A stretch of DNA of 64,000 nucleotides from Herbidospora yilanensis (GTDB lineage: Bacteria > Actinomycetota > Actinomycetes > Streptosporangiales > Streptosporangiaceae), in assembly GCF_001570565.1 (NCBI RefSeq), contig NZ_BBXE01000022.1:1-64000 (forward strand). The letters are read 5' to 3'. Of this stretch, positions 33,963-42,588 are shown in pieces; the stretch's first letter is position 1; each line of letters opens with the position of its first letter. Below the pieces are notes generated by a model. That model had not been told where the DNA came from. It saw only the letters and a list, made by a program, of their open reading frames with translations, and made no database searches. The translations under genes and the position numbers were made by a program.

Positions 33963-33976
33963 CATACGGTATGCAG
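33963..33976. promoter_or_regulatory. Operator site C upstream of the ThDP enzyme gene
   Basis: CATACGGTATGCAG, an exact 14-bp match to the reverse complement of site D (45270-45283), lies 46-59 bp upstream of the start at 34022. Confidence 0.65.
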
Positions 33977-34021
33977 TATGGCGTAGACGCAAGCAGAAAC
34001 GTCTTTGAGAGGACGGCCCTG

Positions 34022-35704
34022 ATGACGGAACCAGCCCCGGACCAGATCTCCGGTGGTCACCTGGTCGCTAAGGCGCTCAAGGCGGAGGGGATCGACGTGA
34101 TCTTCACCCTCTGCGGCGGCCACATCATCGACATCTACGACGGCTGTGTCGACGAGGGCATCGACGTGATCGACGTGCGCCACGAGCAGGTCGCCGCCCA
34201 CGCGGCCGACGGCTACGCGCGCATCACCGGCAAGCCCGGTTGCGCCGTGGTCACCGCGGGGCCCGGCACCACCGACGCGGTGACGGGCGTGGCCAACGCC
34301 TTCCGCGCCGAGAGCCCGATGTTGCTCATCGGCGGCCAGGGCGCCCTGAGCCAGCACAAGATGGGCTCGCTGCAGGACCTGCCCCACGTCGACATGATGA
34401 CCCCGATCACCAAGTTCGCCGCGACGGTGCCCTCCACCGAGCGGGTGGCCGACATCGTGTCGATGGCGTTCCGCGAGTGCTACAACGGCGCGCCCGGCCC
34501 GTCGTTCCTCGAGATCCCGCGCGACGTGCTCGACGCCAGCGTCCCGGTGGCCAAGGCCCGAATCCCCCAGGCCGGCCGCTACCGCGCCTCCACCCGCCAG
34601 GCCGGCGACCCCGAGGCGATCGAGCGCCTGGCCGACCTGCTCGTCCACTCGGAGAAGCCCTGCGTGCTCCTCGGCAGCCAGGTCTGGACGACCCGCGGCA
34701 CCGACGCCGCGATCGACTTCGTCCGCGCACTCAACGTGCCCGCCTACATGAACGGCAGCGGCCGGGGCACCCTCCCGCCCGGCGACCCCCACCACTTCCA
34801 GCTCTCGCGCCGCTACGCGTTCAACGAGGCCGACCTCATCATCATCGTCGGCACCCCGTTCGACTTCCGCATGGGCTACGGCAAGCGGCTGTCCAGCACG
34901 GCCAACGTCGTGCAGATCGACCTCGACTACCGCACCGTCGGCAAGAACCGCGACATCGACCTCGGCATCGTCGGCGACGCGGGGCTCATCCTGGCCGCCG
35001 CCGCGCAGGCCGCCTCCGGCCGGGTCGACAACGGCGCCGCCAAGCGCAAGGAGTGGATCGAGGAGCTGCGCGCGGTCGAGACCCAGGCCTTCGAGAAGCG
35101 GCTCCCGCGCCAGCTCTCGGCGGCCGCGCCGATCGACCCCTACCGGCTGGTCCACGAGATCAACGAGTTCCTCACCGAAGACACCATCTACATCGGCGAC
35201 GGCGGCGACATCGTCACCTTCTCCGGCCAGGTCGTGCAGCCCAAGTCGCCCGGCCACTGGATGGACCCGGGCCCCCTCGGCACCCTCGGCGTCGGCGTCG
35301 CCTTCGCGATGGCCGCCAAGTACGCCGAGCCCGACAAGGAGGTGTTGTGCCTGTTCGGCGACGGCGCCTTCTCCCTCACCGGGTGGGACTTCGAGACGAT
35401 GGTCCGCTTCGACCTGCCGTTCATCGGCGTCATCGGCAACAACTCGTCGATGAACCAGATCCGCTACGGCCAGGCCGCCAAATACGGGCAAGACCGCGGC
35501 CGTGTCGGCAACACCCTCGGCGACGTCCGCTACGACGAGTTCGCCCGCATGCTCGGCGGCTACGGCGAAGAGGTCCGCGACCCCGCCGACATCCGCCCGG
35601 CGCTGGAGCGCGCCCGTGAGTCGGGCAAGCCCGCGCTGATCAACGTGTGGGTCGACCCCGACGTCTACGCCCCCGGGACCATGAACCAGACGATGTACAA
35701 GTAG
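34022..35704 (+). CDS. ThDP-dependent enzyme, candidate oxalyl-CoA decarboxylase / 2-hydroxyacyl-CoA lyase-like
   Basis: 560 aa, full three-domain ThDP fold. The catalytic Glu55 is in DVRHEQVAAH. The cofactor/Mg motif runs from G446-D447-G448 to N473-N474. It sits directly before frc, 8 bp apart, the usual partner of oxalyl-CoA decarboxylase (oxalyl-CoA to formyl-CoA plus CO2). The sequence is not close to Oxalobacter Oxc: the Tyr120-Glu121 region there corresponds to GSLQDLPHVD here, which looks more like 2-hydroxyacyl-CoA lyase. An acetolactate-synthase label is likely from automatic annotation but fits the context poorly. ATG at 34022 with GAGAGGA upstream. Confidence 0.8.
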   Translation: MTEPAPDQISGGHLVAKALKAEGIDVIFTLCGGHIIDIYDGCVDEGIDVIDVRHEQVAAHAADGYARITGKPGCAVVTAGPGTTDAVTGVANAFRAESPMLLIGGQGALSQHKMGSLQDLPHVDMMTPITKFAATVPSTERVADIVSMAFRECYNGAPGPSFLEIPRDVLDASVPVAKARIPQAGRYRASTRQAGDPEAIERLADLLVHSEKPCVLLGSQVWTTRGTDAAIDFVRALNVPAYMNGSGRGTLPPGDPHHFQLSRRYAFNEADLIIIVGTPFDFRMGYGKRLSSTANVVQIDLDYRTVGKNRDIDLGIVGDAGLILAAAAQAASGRVDNGAAKRKEWIEELRAVETQAFEKRLPRQLSAAAPIDPYRLVHEINEFLTEDTIYIGDGGDIVTFSGQVVQPKSPGHWMDPGPLGTLGVGVAFAMAAKYAEPDKEVLCLFGDGAFSLTGWDFETMVRFDLPFIGVIGNNSSMNQIRYGQAAKYGQDRGRVGNTLGDVRYDEFARMLGGYGEEVRDPADIRPALERARESGKPALINVWVDPDVYAPGTMNQTMYK

Positions 35705-35712
35705 GGAGCGGC

Positions 35713-36939
35713 ATGCCCAAGGCCTTGGAGGGCGTTCGCGTCCTCGACATGACCCATGTGCAGTCGGGCCCGTCCGCGACGCAGCTGCTCGCGTGGCTCG
35801 GCGCCGACGTCGTCAAGCTGGAGGCCCCCACCGGCGACATCACCCGGAGCCAACTGCGTGACGTGCCCGGTGTCGACAGCCTCTATTTCACGATGCTCAA
35901 CTGCAACAAGCGCTCCATCACGCTGAACATGAAGAGCGAGCGCGGCAAGGAGCTGTTCGTCAAGCTCGTGCAGGAGTCCGACGTCCTGGTCGAGAACTTC
36001 GGCCCCGGCGCGGTCGACCGCATGGGCTTCCCCTGGGAGCGGCTCCAGGAGCTCAACCCCCGCCTCGTCTACGCCTCCATCAAGGGCTTCGGCGGCGGGA
36101 GGTACGCCAAGTTCAAGGCCTACGAGGTCATCGCCCAGGCGATGGGCGGCTCGATGGCCACCACCGGGTTCGAAGACGGCCCGCCGCTGGCCACCGGCGC
36201 GCAGATCGGCGACTCCGGCACCGGCGTCCACGCCGTCGCCGGCATCCTGGCCGCGCTCTACCAGCGCGAGTCCACCGGCCAGGGGCAGCGGGTGCAGGTC
36301 GCCATGCAGCACGCCGTGCTCAACCTGTGCCGGGTCAAGCTGCGCGACCAGCAGCGGCTGGCCCACGGCCCCCTCAAGGAATATCCGAACCGGACCTTCG
36401 GCACCGAGGTGCCCCGGTCGGGCAACGCCTCCGGCGGCGGTCAGCCGGGCTGGGCGGTCAGGTGCGCGCCCGGCGGGCCCAACGACTACATCTACGTCAT
36501 CGTCCAGCCGGTCGGCTGGAAGCCCGTATCCGAGATCATCGGCCGCCCGGAGCTGGCCGACGACCCCGAGTGGGCCACCCCCGAGGCGCGGCTCAACAAG
36601 CTCGACAAGATGTTCCAGCTCATCGAAGAGTGGTCGAGCCAGCACGACAAATGGACCGTCCTCGACCGGCTCAACGCGGCCAACGTGCCGTGCGGGCCGA
36701 TCCTGTCCACCGCCGAGCTCATCGACGACGAGTCGCTGCGCGCCGAGGGCGCGGTCGTCACCGTCCCCCACCCCGCGCGCGGGGAGTTCACGACGGTCGG
36801 CAGCCCCCTTCAGCTCTCCGACTCCCCGGTCGACATCACGACGCCGCCGCTGCTCGGAGAGCACAACGACGAGATCTACACGCGGCTCGGGGTCACGGCC
36901 GAGGAGCTGGCCGAGCTGAAGACGAACGGAGTGATCTGA
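35713..36939 (+). CDS. frc: Formyl-CoA:oxalate CoA-transferase
   Basis: 408 aa, class III CoA-transferase. It moves CoA from formyl-CoA to oxalate, giving oxalyl-CoA and formate. It aligns well with Oxalobacter Frc throughout: THVQSGPSATQLLAWLGADVVKLE with Gln17, VDSLYFTMLNCNKRSI, the catalytic Asp167 in QIGDSGTGVH, and the flexible glycine loop ASGGGQPGW. This level of motif match separates it from generic CaiB/BaiF proteins. GGGAG precedes ATG at 35713. One base separates its stop from the next gene. Confidence 0.93.
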   Translation: MPKALEGVRVLDMTHVQSGPSATQLLAWLGADVVKLEAPTGDITRSQLRDVPGVDSLYFTMLNCNKRSITLNMKSERGKELFVKLVQESDVLVENFGPGAVDRMGFPWERLQELNPRLVYASIKGFGGGRYAKFKAYEVIAQAMGGSMATTGFEDGPPLATGAQIGDSGTGVHAVAGILAALYQRESTGQGQRVQVAMQHAVLNLCRVKLRDQQRLAHGPLKEYPNRTFGTEVPRSGNASGGGQPGWAVRCAPGGPNDYIYVIVQPVGWKPVSEIIGRPELADDPEWATPEARLNKLDKMFQLIEEWSSQHDKWTVLDRLNAANVPCGPILSTAELIDDESLRAEGAVVTVPHPARGEFTTVGSPLQLSDSPVDITTPPLLGEHNDEIYTRLGVTAEELAELKTNGVI

Positions 36940-36940
36940 G

Positions 36941-39067
36941 ATGTCGGCAGAAGTCCGGGAGATCCTGGACAAGGCACGGGCCGAGGGGCGCACCGCGCTC
37001 ACCGCCCCCGAGGGCAAGCTCGTCTGCGACGCCTACGGCATCGCCACCCCCGGCGAGGGCCTGGCGACGTCGGCCGACCACGCCGTCGAGCTGGCCACCT
37101 CGATCGGGTTCCCGGTCGTGCTGAAGATCGTCTCCCCGGACATCCTGCACAAGACCGAGGCCGGCGGCGTCCTGGTGGGCGTGGGCTCGGCCGAGGCCGT
37201 ACGCGCCGGCTACGACCAGATCATCGCCAACGCCCAGGCCTACGACGCCGGGGCCGTCATCGACGGCGTCCAGGTGCAGCAGATGGTCGGCGGCGGCCAC
37301 GAGGTGATCATCGGCGCGGTGACCGATCCGACCTTCGGCAAGGTGGTCGCGTTCGGCCTCGGCGGAACGTTGGTCGAAGTGTTAAAGGATGTGACCTTCC
37401 GGCTCGCCCCCCTAACAGTGCATGATTCCCTGGCGATGCTGGACGACATCAAGGCGGCCGAAGTGCTGCGTGGGGCCCGCGGAGCCGCACCGGCCGACCG
37501 GGCGGCTCTGTCGACCATGATCGAACGCGTCGGCGCGCTGGTCGCCGACTTCCCCGAGATCGCCGAGGTCGACCTCAACCCCGTCTTCGCGTCCGTGAAC
37601 GGCGCCGTGGCCGCCGACGTGCGCATCATCCTCTCGGCCGAACCGCCGGTGGAGACCCCGCGCATCCCGCGCGAGGAGATCCTCGCCAAGATGAACCGCA
37701 TCTTCCACCCCCGCGCCGTCGCCGTCATCGGCGCCTCGGGCGAGACCGGGAAGATCGGCAACTCGGTCATGCGCAACCTGATCAACGGCGGCTTCCGGGG
37801 CAACATCTACCCGATCAACCCGAAGTCCTCCGAGATCCTCGGCTTACCCGCCTACCCGAGCATCGCCGACGTGCCCGGCGAGATCGACGTCGCGGTCTTC
37901 GCCATCCCGGCCGCGTTCGTGCCGGCCGCTCTGGAGGCCGCGGGCGAGAAGGGCGTCGCCGGCGCCATCATGATCCCCTCGGGCTTCGCCGAGACCGGCA
38001 ACGTCGAGGGCCAGCAGGAGGTCGTCGAGATCGCCCGCAAGCACGGCGTACGCATGCTGGGCCCCAACATCTACGGCTACTACTACACCCCCGAGAACCT
38101 CTGCGCGACCTTCTGCACCCCCTACGACGTGCAAGGACACGTCGCGCTGACCTCCCAGAGCGGCGGCATCGGGATGGCGATCCTGGGCTTCAGCCGCACC
38201 ACCCGCATGGGCGTCTCCGCGATCGTCGGGGTCGGCAACAAGGCCGACGTCGACGAAGACGACCTCCTCACCTTCTTCGAGCAGGACGACAACACCAAGT
38301 GCGTCGCCATGCACCTCGAAGACCTCAAAGACGGCAGAGGCTTCGTCGAGGCCGTCCAGCGGGTCGTCAAGGAGAAGCCGGTGATCGTGCTCAAGGCGGG
38401 CCGGACCGCCATGGGCGCCAAGGCCGCCGGGTCCCACACCGGCGCGCTCGCCGGTGACGACAAGGTCTACGACGACATCCTCCGGCACGCCGGTGTGGTC
38501 CGTGCCCCCGGGCTCAACGACATGCTGGAATACGCCCGATCCCTGCCGATCATGCCGACCCCGCAGGGAGAGAACGTCGTGATCATCACCGGAGCGGGCG
38601 GCTCCGGTGTGCTCCTCTCCGACGCCTGCGTCGACAACGGGCTGACTCTCATGGAGATCCCGCCCGACCTCGACGAGGCGTTCCGCGCCTACATCCCGCC
38701 GTTCGGAGCGGCGGGCAACCCGATCGACATCACGGGCGGCGAGCCGCCCTCGACCTACGAGAACACTCTCAGGCTGGGCCTCACCGACCCCCGGATCCAC
38801 GCGCTCGTGCTCGGTTACTGGCACACCATCGTCACCCCCCCGATGGTCTTCGCCGAACTGGTCGCGCGCGTCGTGGCCGAGGAAAGGGCCAAGGGCAACC
38901 ACAAGCCGGTCGTCGCCTCACTGGCCGGTGACACCGAGGTCGAAGAGGCCTGCGAATACCTCTTCGACCACGGCGTGGTCGCCTACCCCTACACCACGGA
39001 GAAGCCCGTGGCCGTGCTCGGCGCGAAATACCGCTGGGCCAGGGCGGCGGGACTCATGCCCGGCTGA
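36941..39067 (+). CDS. ADP-forming acyl-CoA synthetase (beta-alpha fused acetate-CoA ligase family)
   Basis: 708 aa. The N-terminal ATP-grasp domain (about 1-230: GFPVVLKIVSPDILHKTEAGGV) corresponds to the beta subunit. It is followed by the alpha-type CoA-binding domain (about 245-370: HPRAVAVIGASGETGKIGNSV), then the ligase domain with TSQSGGIGMAI and the phospho-His-bearing SHTGALAGDD. The usual fused ACD order is alpha-beta; here it is beta-alpha. Cotranscription with frc suggests either formation of oxalyl-CoA from oxalate with ATP to prime the cycle, or ATP recovery from formyl-CoA. Substrate unproven. Confidence 0.85.
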   Translation: MSAEVREILDKARAEGRTALTAPEGKLVCDAYGIATPGEGLATSADHAVELATSIGFPVVLKIVSPDILHKTEAGGVLVGVGSAEAVRAGYDQIIANAQAYDAGAVIDGVQVQQMVGGGHEVIIGAVTDPTFGKVVAFGLGGTLVEVLKDVTFRLAPLTVHDSLAMLDDIKAAEVLRGARGAAPADRAALSTMIERVGALVADFPEIAEVDLNPVFASVNGAVAADVRIILSAEPPVETPRIPREEILAKMNRIFHPRAVAVIGASGETGKIGNSVMRNLINGGFRGNIYPINPKSSEILGLPAYPSIADVPGEIDVAVFAIPAAFVPAALEAAGEKGVAGAIMIPSGFAETGNVEGQQEVVEIARKHGVRMLGPNIYGYYYTPENLCATFCTPYDVQGHVALTSQSGGIGMAILGFSRTTRMGVSAIVGVGNKADVDEDDLLTFFEQDDNTKCVAMHLEDLKDGRGFVEAVQRVVKEKPVIVLKAGRTAMGAKAAGSHTGALAGDDKVYDDILRHAGVVRAPGLNDMLEYARSLPIMPTPQGENVVIITGAGGSGVLLSDACVDNGLTLMEIPPDLDEAFRAYIPPFGAAGNPIDITGGEPPSTYENTLRLGLTDPRIHALVLGYWHTIVTPPMVFAELVARVVAEERAKGNHKPVVASLAGDTEVEEACEYLFDHGVVAYPYTTEKPVAVLGAKYRWARAAGLMPG

Positions 39068-39093
39068 CGCACCACCCGCACCACCACCGCGGC

Positions 39094-39121
39094 GGCCCGC
39101 CGCACCTGAGCACGGCGGGCC
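39094..39121 (+). terminator. Hairpin between acyl-CoA synthetase and transporter genes
   Basis: GGCCCGCCG (39094-39102) pairs with CGGCGGGCC (39113-39121), 27 bp after the stop. No T-run follows. Confidence 0.6.
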
Positions 39122-39214
39122 GGCGCACGACGCTCCGGTGACCAGGGCCGGAGACCCAAGAGGGGGGCGAATCGGGGACAGGCGGGACCAATCAACTCCC
39201 GAGGAGGTCCATAC

Positions 39215-40711
39215 GTGGACACGTCAAGTACACCGGCGACCGAACCCACGGCTGCCACCGCAGGACAAGAAGAGAAAGTGTGGCGGGCGGGCAAGCTGGA
39301 GCCGATGCCCATCCGCACCCTGCCCGACGCGCCCCCGTCGGTGCACATCCTCGGACCCACCGTGTTCCTCGTCGCGCTCGGCGTGGGCATGGGCGAGTCG
39401 TACATGTGGCCCCGGTTGGTGCTGCTGTTCGGGCCGGAGATCCGCTGGCTGTTCCTCGTCGGCGTGACCCTGCAGGCCGTCGTCATGCTGGAGATGGCCC
39501 GCTACGCCATGGCGACCGGCGAGAGCATCTTCTTCGGCGCGGCGCGGGTCTTCAAGCCGCTGATGTGGTTCTTCTTCGTCGTCGCCATAGCCGTCTACAT
39601 CTGGCCTGGCCACCTGTCGGCGGGCGCGGCGGCGTTCGAGGAGATAACCGGCATCCCATGGACAGTGACCGCGGTATGCGGCCTGCTCCTGGTCGGGGTG
39701 GTCTTCAGCCTCGCCAAGGTCATCTACAGCCTGCTCGAAAGCCTGCTGTCGATCCTGATCGGGGCGCTGGTCATCGGCACCGCGATCGTCGCCGCCATGG
39801 TCGGCACCTGGGGCGACGTCGTCAGCACCGTCTCGGGCATGTTCGCCATCGGCTACATCCCCGACGGGGCGTTGTCGGCCGCGTGGTTCCCGGTGATCGT
39901 GGGGTCGATCGCCTTCGCCGGTCCGTCCGGAATGCAGCAGATGTGGTACACCCTGCACCTGCGTGACTCCGGCGCCGGCATGGGCGCGCACATTCCGCAG
40001 ATCCGCGGCCTGCGCCACGCCGGCGAAGAAGAGCAGATGCCCTCGCGGGGCTTCATGTTCGACACGAACAACCCCGAGGAGATGAAGAAGTGGCGCGGCT
40101 GGCGCCGCTGGGTCACCTTCGACGCCTTATTGCTCTTCTGGGGCGTCACCATGCTGGTCACCATCTCGTTCACGGTGATCGCGCAGGCGGCGACGCGGCA
40201 GACGCCGGGCGTCAAGGAGATCATCGCGAACGGTGAGCGCGAGGCCGCCCTGTCGGCCATGGCCGACTCGTTCGCCTCGGCGGGCAGCTCGGTCCTCGGC
40301 GTCATCTTCCTCGGCTTCATCTCGCTCATCGGTCTCAACGCGACCCTCGGCCTGTTCGACTCGTTCTCGCGCGGCCAGGCCGACATGACCTACCACTTCG
40401 TCAAGGGCGCCAAGAAGATGCGCATGTCGCACCTCTACGCGGCCTTCCTGTGGGGCGTCATCGCGTTCGGCATCCTGATCCTGCTGTTCGGCCCGGCCGA
40501 CGGACCGAGCGGCATCCTCGACACGCTGGCGTTCCTGTCGACGTTCGCCATGGGCGCCTACTGCGTGACACTGCTCCTGGTGAACAACCGCATGTTGCCG
40601 AAACCGATCCGCCCCAAGTGGTGGTCGAACCTGATCATCGGCTTCGGCGCCGTCTTCTACCTCGGCATGCTCCTCTACAGCCTCTTCGCCTACGGCGTCG
40701 TGGTCGGCTGA
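39215..40711 (+). CDS. Nramp-related membrane transporter without the canonical metal-binding motif
   Basis: 498 aa, about 11 transmembrane helices. It has the shape of Nramp-related carriers: LGPTVFLVALGVGMGESYMWPRLVLLFG at the first helix and IVGSIAFAGPSGMQQMWYTLHLRDSG at the sixth. The first helix lacks the DPGN metal-binding motif of true Nramp proteins (GMGES instead), and the sixth-helix MPH-type metal motif is absent. A cytoplasmic loop (about 265-300) is hydrophilic. Position in the oxalate island makes a carboxylate or Mg-type substrate possible. GTG at 39215 behind GAGGAGG. Confidence 0.75.
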   Translation: MDTSSTPATEPTAATAGQEEKVWRAGKLEPMPIRTLPDAPPSVHILGPTVFLVALGVGMGESYMWPRLVLLFGPEIRWLFLVGVTLQAVVMLEMARYAMATGESIFFGAARVFKPLMWFFFVVAIAVYIWPGHLSAGAAAFEEITGIPWTVTAVCGLLLVGVVFSLAKVIYSLLESLLSILIGALVIGTAIVAAMVGTWGDVVSTVSGMFAIGYIPDGALSAAWFPVIVGSIAFAGPSGMQQMWYTLHLRDSGAGMGAHIPQIRGLRHAGEEEQMPSRGFMFDTNNPEEMKKWRGWRRWVTFDALLLFWGVTMLVTISFTVIAQAATRQTPGVKEIIANGEREAALSAMADSFASAGSSVLGVIFLGFISLIGLNATLGLFDSFSRGQADMTYHFVKGAKKMRMSHLYAAFLWGVIAFGILILLFGPADGPSGILDTLAFLSTFAMGAYCVTLLLVNNRMLPKPIRPKWWSNLIIGFGAVFYLGMLLYSLFAYGVVVG

Positions 40712-40712
40712 C

Positions 40713-41270
40713 ATGGCGACCGACCGACCCTCCATCCGGCACGCCGCGGAGCTCGCCCTCCCCGGCTTCGCGATCGGAGCCGTCGGCGGCGCCATGGCCG
40801 GCGGGCTGACCCTCATCGCAGGGCAGCCCGCCGGTTGGGCCGCCGTCTCGGCGCTCACGCTCGCCCTCCCGCTGGGCCTGTTCGGCGGCCTCTTCAGCAC
40901 TCTGTGCGGGCTCGGCGGCCCGTTCCGGCCGGGCCTGTTCGCCCCCGCCGGGCTGTTCTGGCTGCTGGCCTTCCCGCTCTCCCGGCTGACCCAGGAGGTC
41001 GGCACCGGACTCGTCATCGACGGCCAGGTCGTCCTCGCGGGCGGCGTGGCGGGCTTCCTCGCCTATCAGGCGCTGGTCAGCCTGGGTTTCGCGATCGGTT
41101 TCGTCTGGCTCCACGAACGGCTCATGCCCCATTGGCTGATCCGGTTGGCAGGACGCAACCCCGTGGCGCGTACCCTGCTTCAGCGCTATATCGAGCACGC
41201 CGAGGCCCTCGACCACCAACGCCGTAACCGGAAGGCACGTGGAAAGGGCCAGACGAAAGGAGTCCGATGA
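40713..41270 (+). CDS. Integral membrane protein (185 aa)
   Basis: Four to five transmembrane helices rich in Gly/Ala/Leu (LPGFAIGAVGGAMAGGLTLIAG, SALTLALPLGLFGGLFSTLCGLGG, VVLAGGVAGFLAYQALVSLGFAIGFVWL) with a basic cytoplasmic tail (RRNRKARGKGQ). I do not recognise the family. ATG lies 1 bp after the transporter stop and the end overlaps the TerC start (ATGA), so the three genes form a tightly coupled operon. It may be an accessory subunit of one of its neighbours. Confidence 0.75.
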   Translation: MATDRPSIRHAAELALPGFAIGAVGGAMAGGLTLIAGQPAGWAAVSALTLALPLGLFGGLFSTLCGLGGPFRPGLFAPAGLFWLLAFPLSRLTQEVGTGLVIDGQVVLAGGVAGFLAYQALVSLGFAIGFVWLHERLMPHWLIRLAGRNPVARTLLQRYIEHAEALDHQRRNRKARGKGQTKGVR

Positions 41271-42286
41271 ACCTTCCCGCCTGGGTCTGGGTGGCCACGG
41301 TCGCGGGATTCGCCCTCGTGCTCGCGTTCGACTTCTGGCTGGTCGCACGCAACCCGCATGAACCGTCTTTCCGCGAGTGCGTGAGCTGGGTCCTGTTCTA
41401 TGTGGGCCTGGCCGTCGTGTTCGGCATCGGCCTCTGGGTCCTGTGGGGCGGCGACCACGGCGGAGAGTTCTTCGCCGGATGGATCACCGAATACTCACTG
41501 AGCGTCGACAACCTGTTCGTCTTCCTCATAATCATGAGCCGGTTCCAGGTGCCGCGGAAGTATCGCCAGAAGGTCCTGCTGATCGGCATCATCATCGCCC
41601 TGTTCATGCGGGGCGGCTTCATCGCCGCCGGCGCCGGAGCGATCTCCCGGTTCGACTGGCTCTTCTACATCTTCGGCGCCTTCCTGATCTACACGGCGTG
41701 GAAGCTGATCGGCCACGAGGAGGAAGAGGCCGAGTTCTCCGAGAACATCGCCCTGCGCACGGTCCGCCGGGTCCTGCCCTCGACCGACAAGTACCACGGC
41801 GCCGCGATGACCGCCCGCGTCGACGGCCGCCGCGTGGTGACCCCGATGCTGATCGTCATGGTGGCGATCGGCACCACCGACCTGTTGTTCGCCCTCGACT
41901 CGATCCCGGCCATCTTCGGCCTGACCCGCGAGCCCTACATCGTGTTCACCGCCAACGCGTTCGCGCTGATGGGCCTGCGCCAGCTCTTCTTCCTGATCGG
42001 CGGCCTGCTCGACCGGCTCGTCTACCTGAGCAAGGGCCTGTCGGTCGTGCTCGCCTTCATCGGCGTGAAGCTGATCATGGAGGCCCTGCACCACGACGGC
42101 GTCTCGTGGGCGCCCGAGGTGCCGATCGTGGTCAGCCTCGGAGTGATCATCGGGACCCTGATCGTGACCACCGTCGCCAGCCTGATCAAGACCCGCATGG
42201 ACGACCGCCGCGCCGCGGCCGAGCCCGCGGCCCCCAAAGACGACGCGGGCGAGGAGGACCGCCCGAAGGCCGACATCGAAGGCTGA
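41267..42286 (+). CDS. TerC family integral membrane protein
   Basis: 339 aa with eight to nine transmembrane helices. Family signatures: GWITEYSLSVDNLFVFLIIMSRFQVP, with acidic residue in the membrane, and IGTTDLLFALDSIPAIFGLTREPYIVFTANAFALMGLRQLFFLI. TerC proteins are linked to tellurite resistance and, in Bacillus, to Mn export and metalation of secreted enzymes. Here it follows an Nramp-related carrier in one operon, which could mean paired metal import and export, or help to a metalloprotein of the island. Acidic cytoplasmic tail at the end. Confidence 0.92.
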   Translation: MNLPAWVWVATVAGFALVLAFDFWLVARNPHEPSFRECVSWVLFYVGLAVVFGIGLWVLWGGDHGGEFFAGWITEYSLSVDNLFVFLIIMSRFQVPRKYRQKVLLIGIIIALFMRGGFIAAGAGAISRFDWLFYIFGAFLIYTAWKLIGHEEEEAEFSENIALRTVRRVLPSTDKYHGAAMTARVDGRRVVTPMLIVMVAIGTTDLLFALDSIPAIFGLTREPYIVFTANAFALMGLRQLFFLIGGLLDRLVYLSKGLSVVLAFIGVKLIMEALHHDGVSWAPEVPIVVSLGVIIGTLIVTTVASLIKTRMDDRRAAAEPAAPKDDAGEEDRPKADIEG

Positions 42287-42316
42287 CCCGTTTCACCCGG
42301 CTTCACCCGGCTTCAC

Positions 42317-42350
42317 GCGGCCTCCGTGGGTTCCTCCCCACGGGGGCCGC
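42317..42350. terminator. Bidirectional hairpin between terC and a small convergent gene
   Basis: GCGGCCTCCGTGGG (42317-42330) pairs with CCCCACGGGGGCCGC (42336-42350), allowing a one-base bulge. It lies between the terC stop (42286) and the stop of the small minus-strand gene (42412). Confidence 0.65.
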
Positions 42351-42411
42351 TTCACCTCAGTGCATCAGTGTTGGGTTTCGCCCCCGGATGACGCCGGAGG
42401 CTGGGGGCGGG

Positions 42412-42588
42412 TCAGCGCTGCTCGGCCTTGACGGGCTCGGTGGCCCACTGGCGGACGTGGCTCTCGACGCCATCGGCGGAACGCGCCTTCCGCAGCGCGC
42501 TGGCGAGGCCCAGCCCCATCGGGCGGCCGTCGGCCGAGGCGCCCAGCGGGCCCTCGAAGGCGCGCAGCTTCTCGAAGAACGACTTCAT
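42412..42588 (-). CDS. Small unannotated-type ORF, 58 aa
   Basis: Reading the minus strand from ATG at 42588 gives MKSFFEKLRAFEGPLGASAD and ends VRQWATEPVKAEQR, with stop TGA at 42412-42414. The start has a near-perfect ribosome-binding site (AAGGAGGTG, 9 nt spacing). Codon third positions are GC-rich as in neighbours. The N-terminus is an amphipathic basic helix and the rest is Gly/Ala-rich and hydrophilic; no membrane segment. I do not recognise it. It lies within the oxalate island, just before the regulator. Confidence 0.65.
   Translation of the reverse strand: MKSFFEKLRAFEGPLGASADGRPMGLGLASALRKARSADGVESHVRQWATEPVKAEQR

Noticed and set aside
34022-35704. Calling this gene the anabolic acetolactate synthase large subunit
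   Set aside because: No ilvN or ilvC is nearby, it is coupled to frc, and the GSLQDLPHVD segment is unlike the FQEAD segment of acetolactate synthases.
36941-39067. Calling this gene a protein acetyltransferase (Pat-type) with ligase homology
   Set aside because: There is no GNAT domain at either end; the ATP-grasp and CoA-ligase domains account for the full length.
39208-39220. TCCATACGTGGA at the Nramp-like gene start as a further island operator
   Set aside because: Only CCATACG matches; the central GTAT half is missing, so the similarity could be chance.
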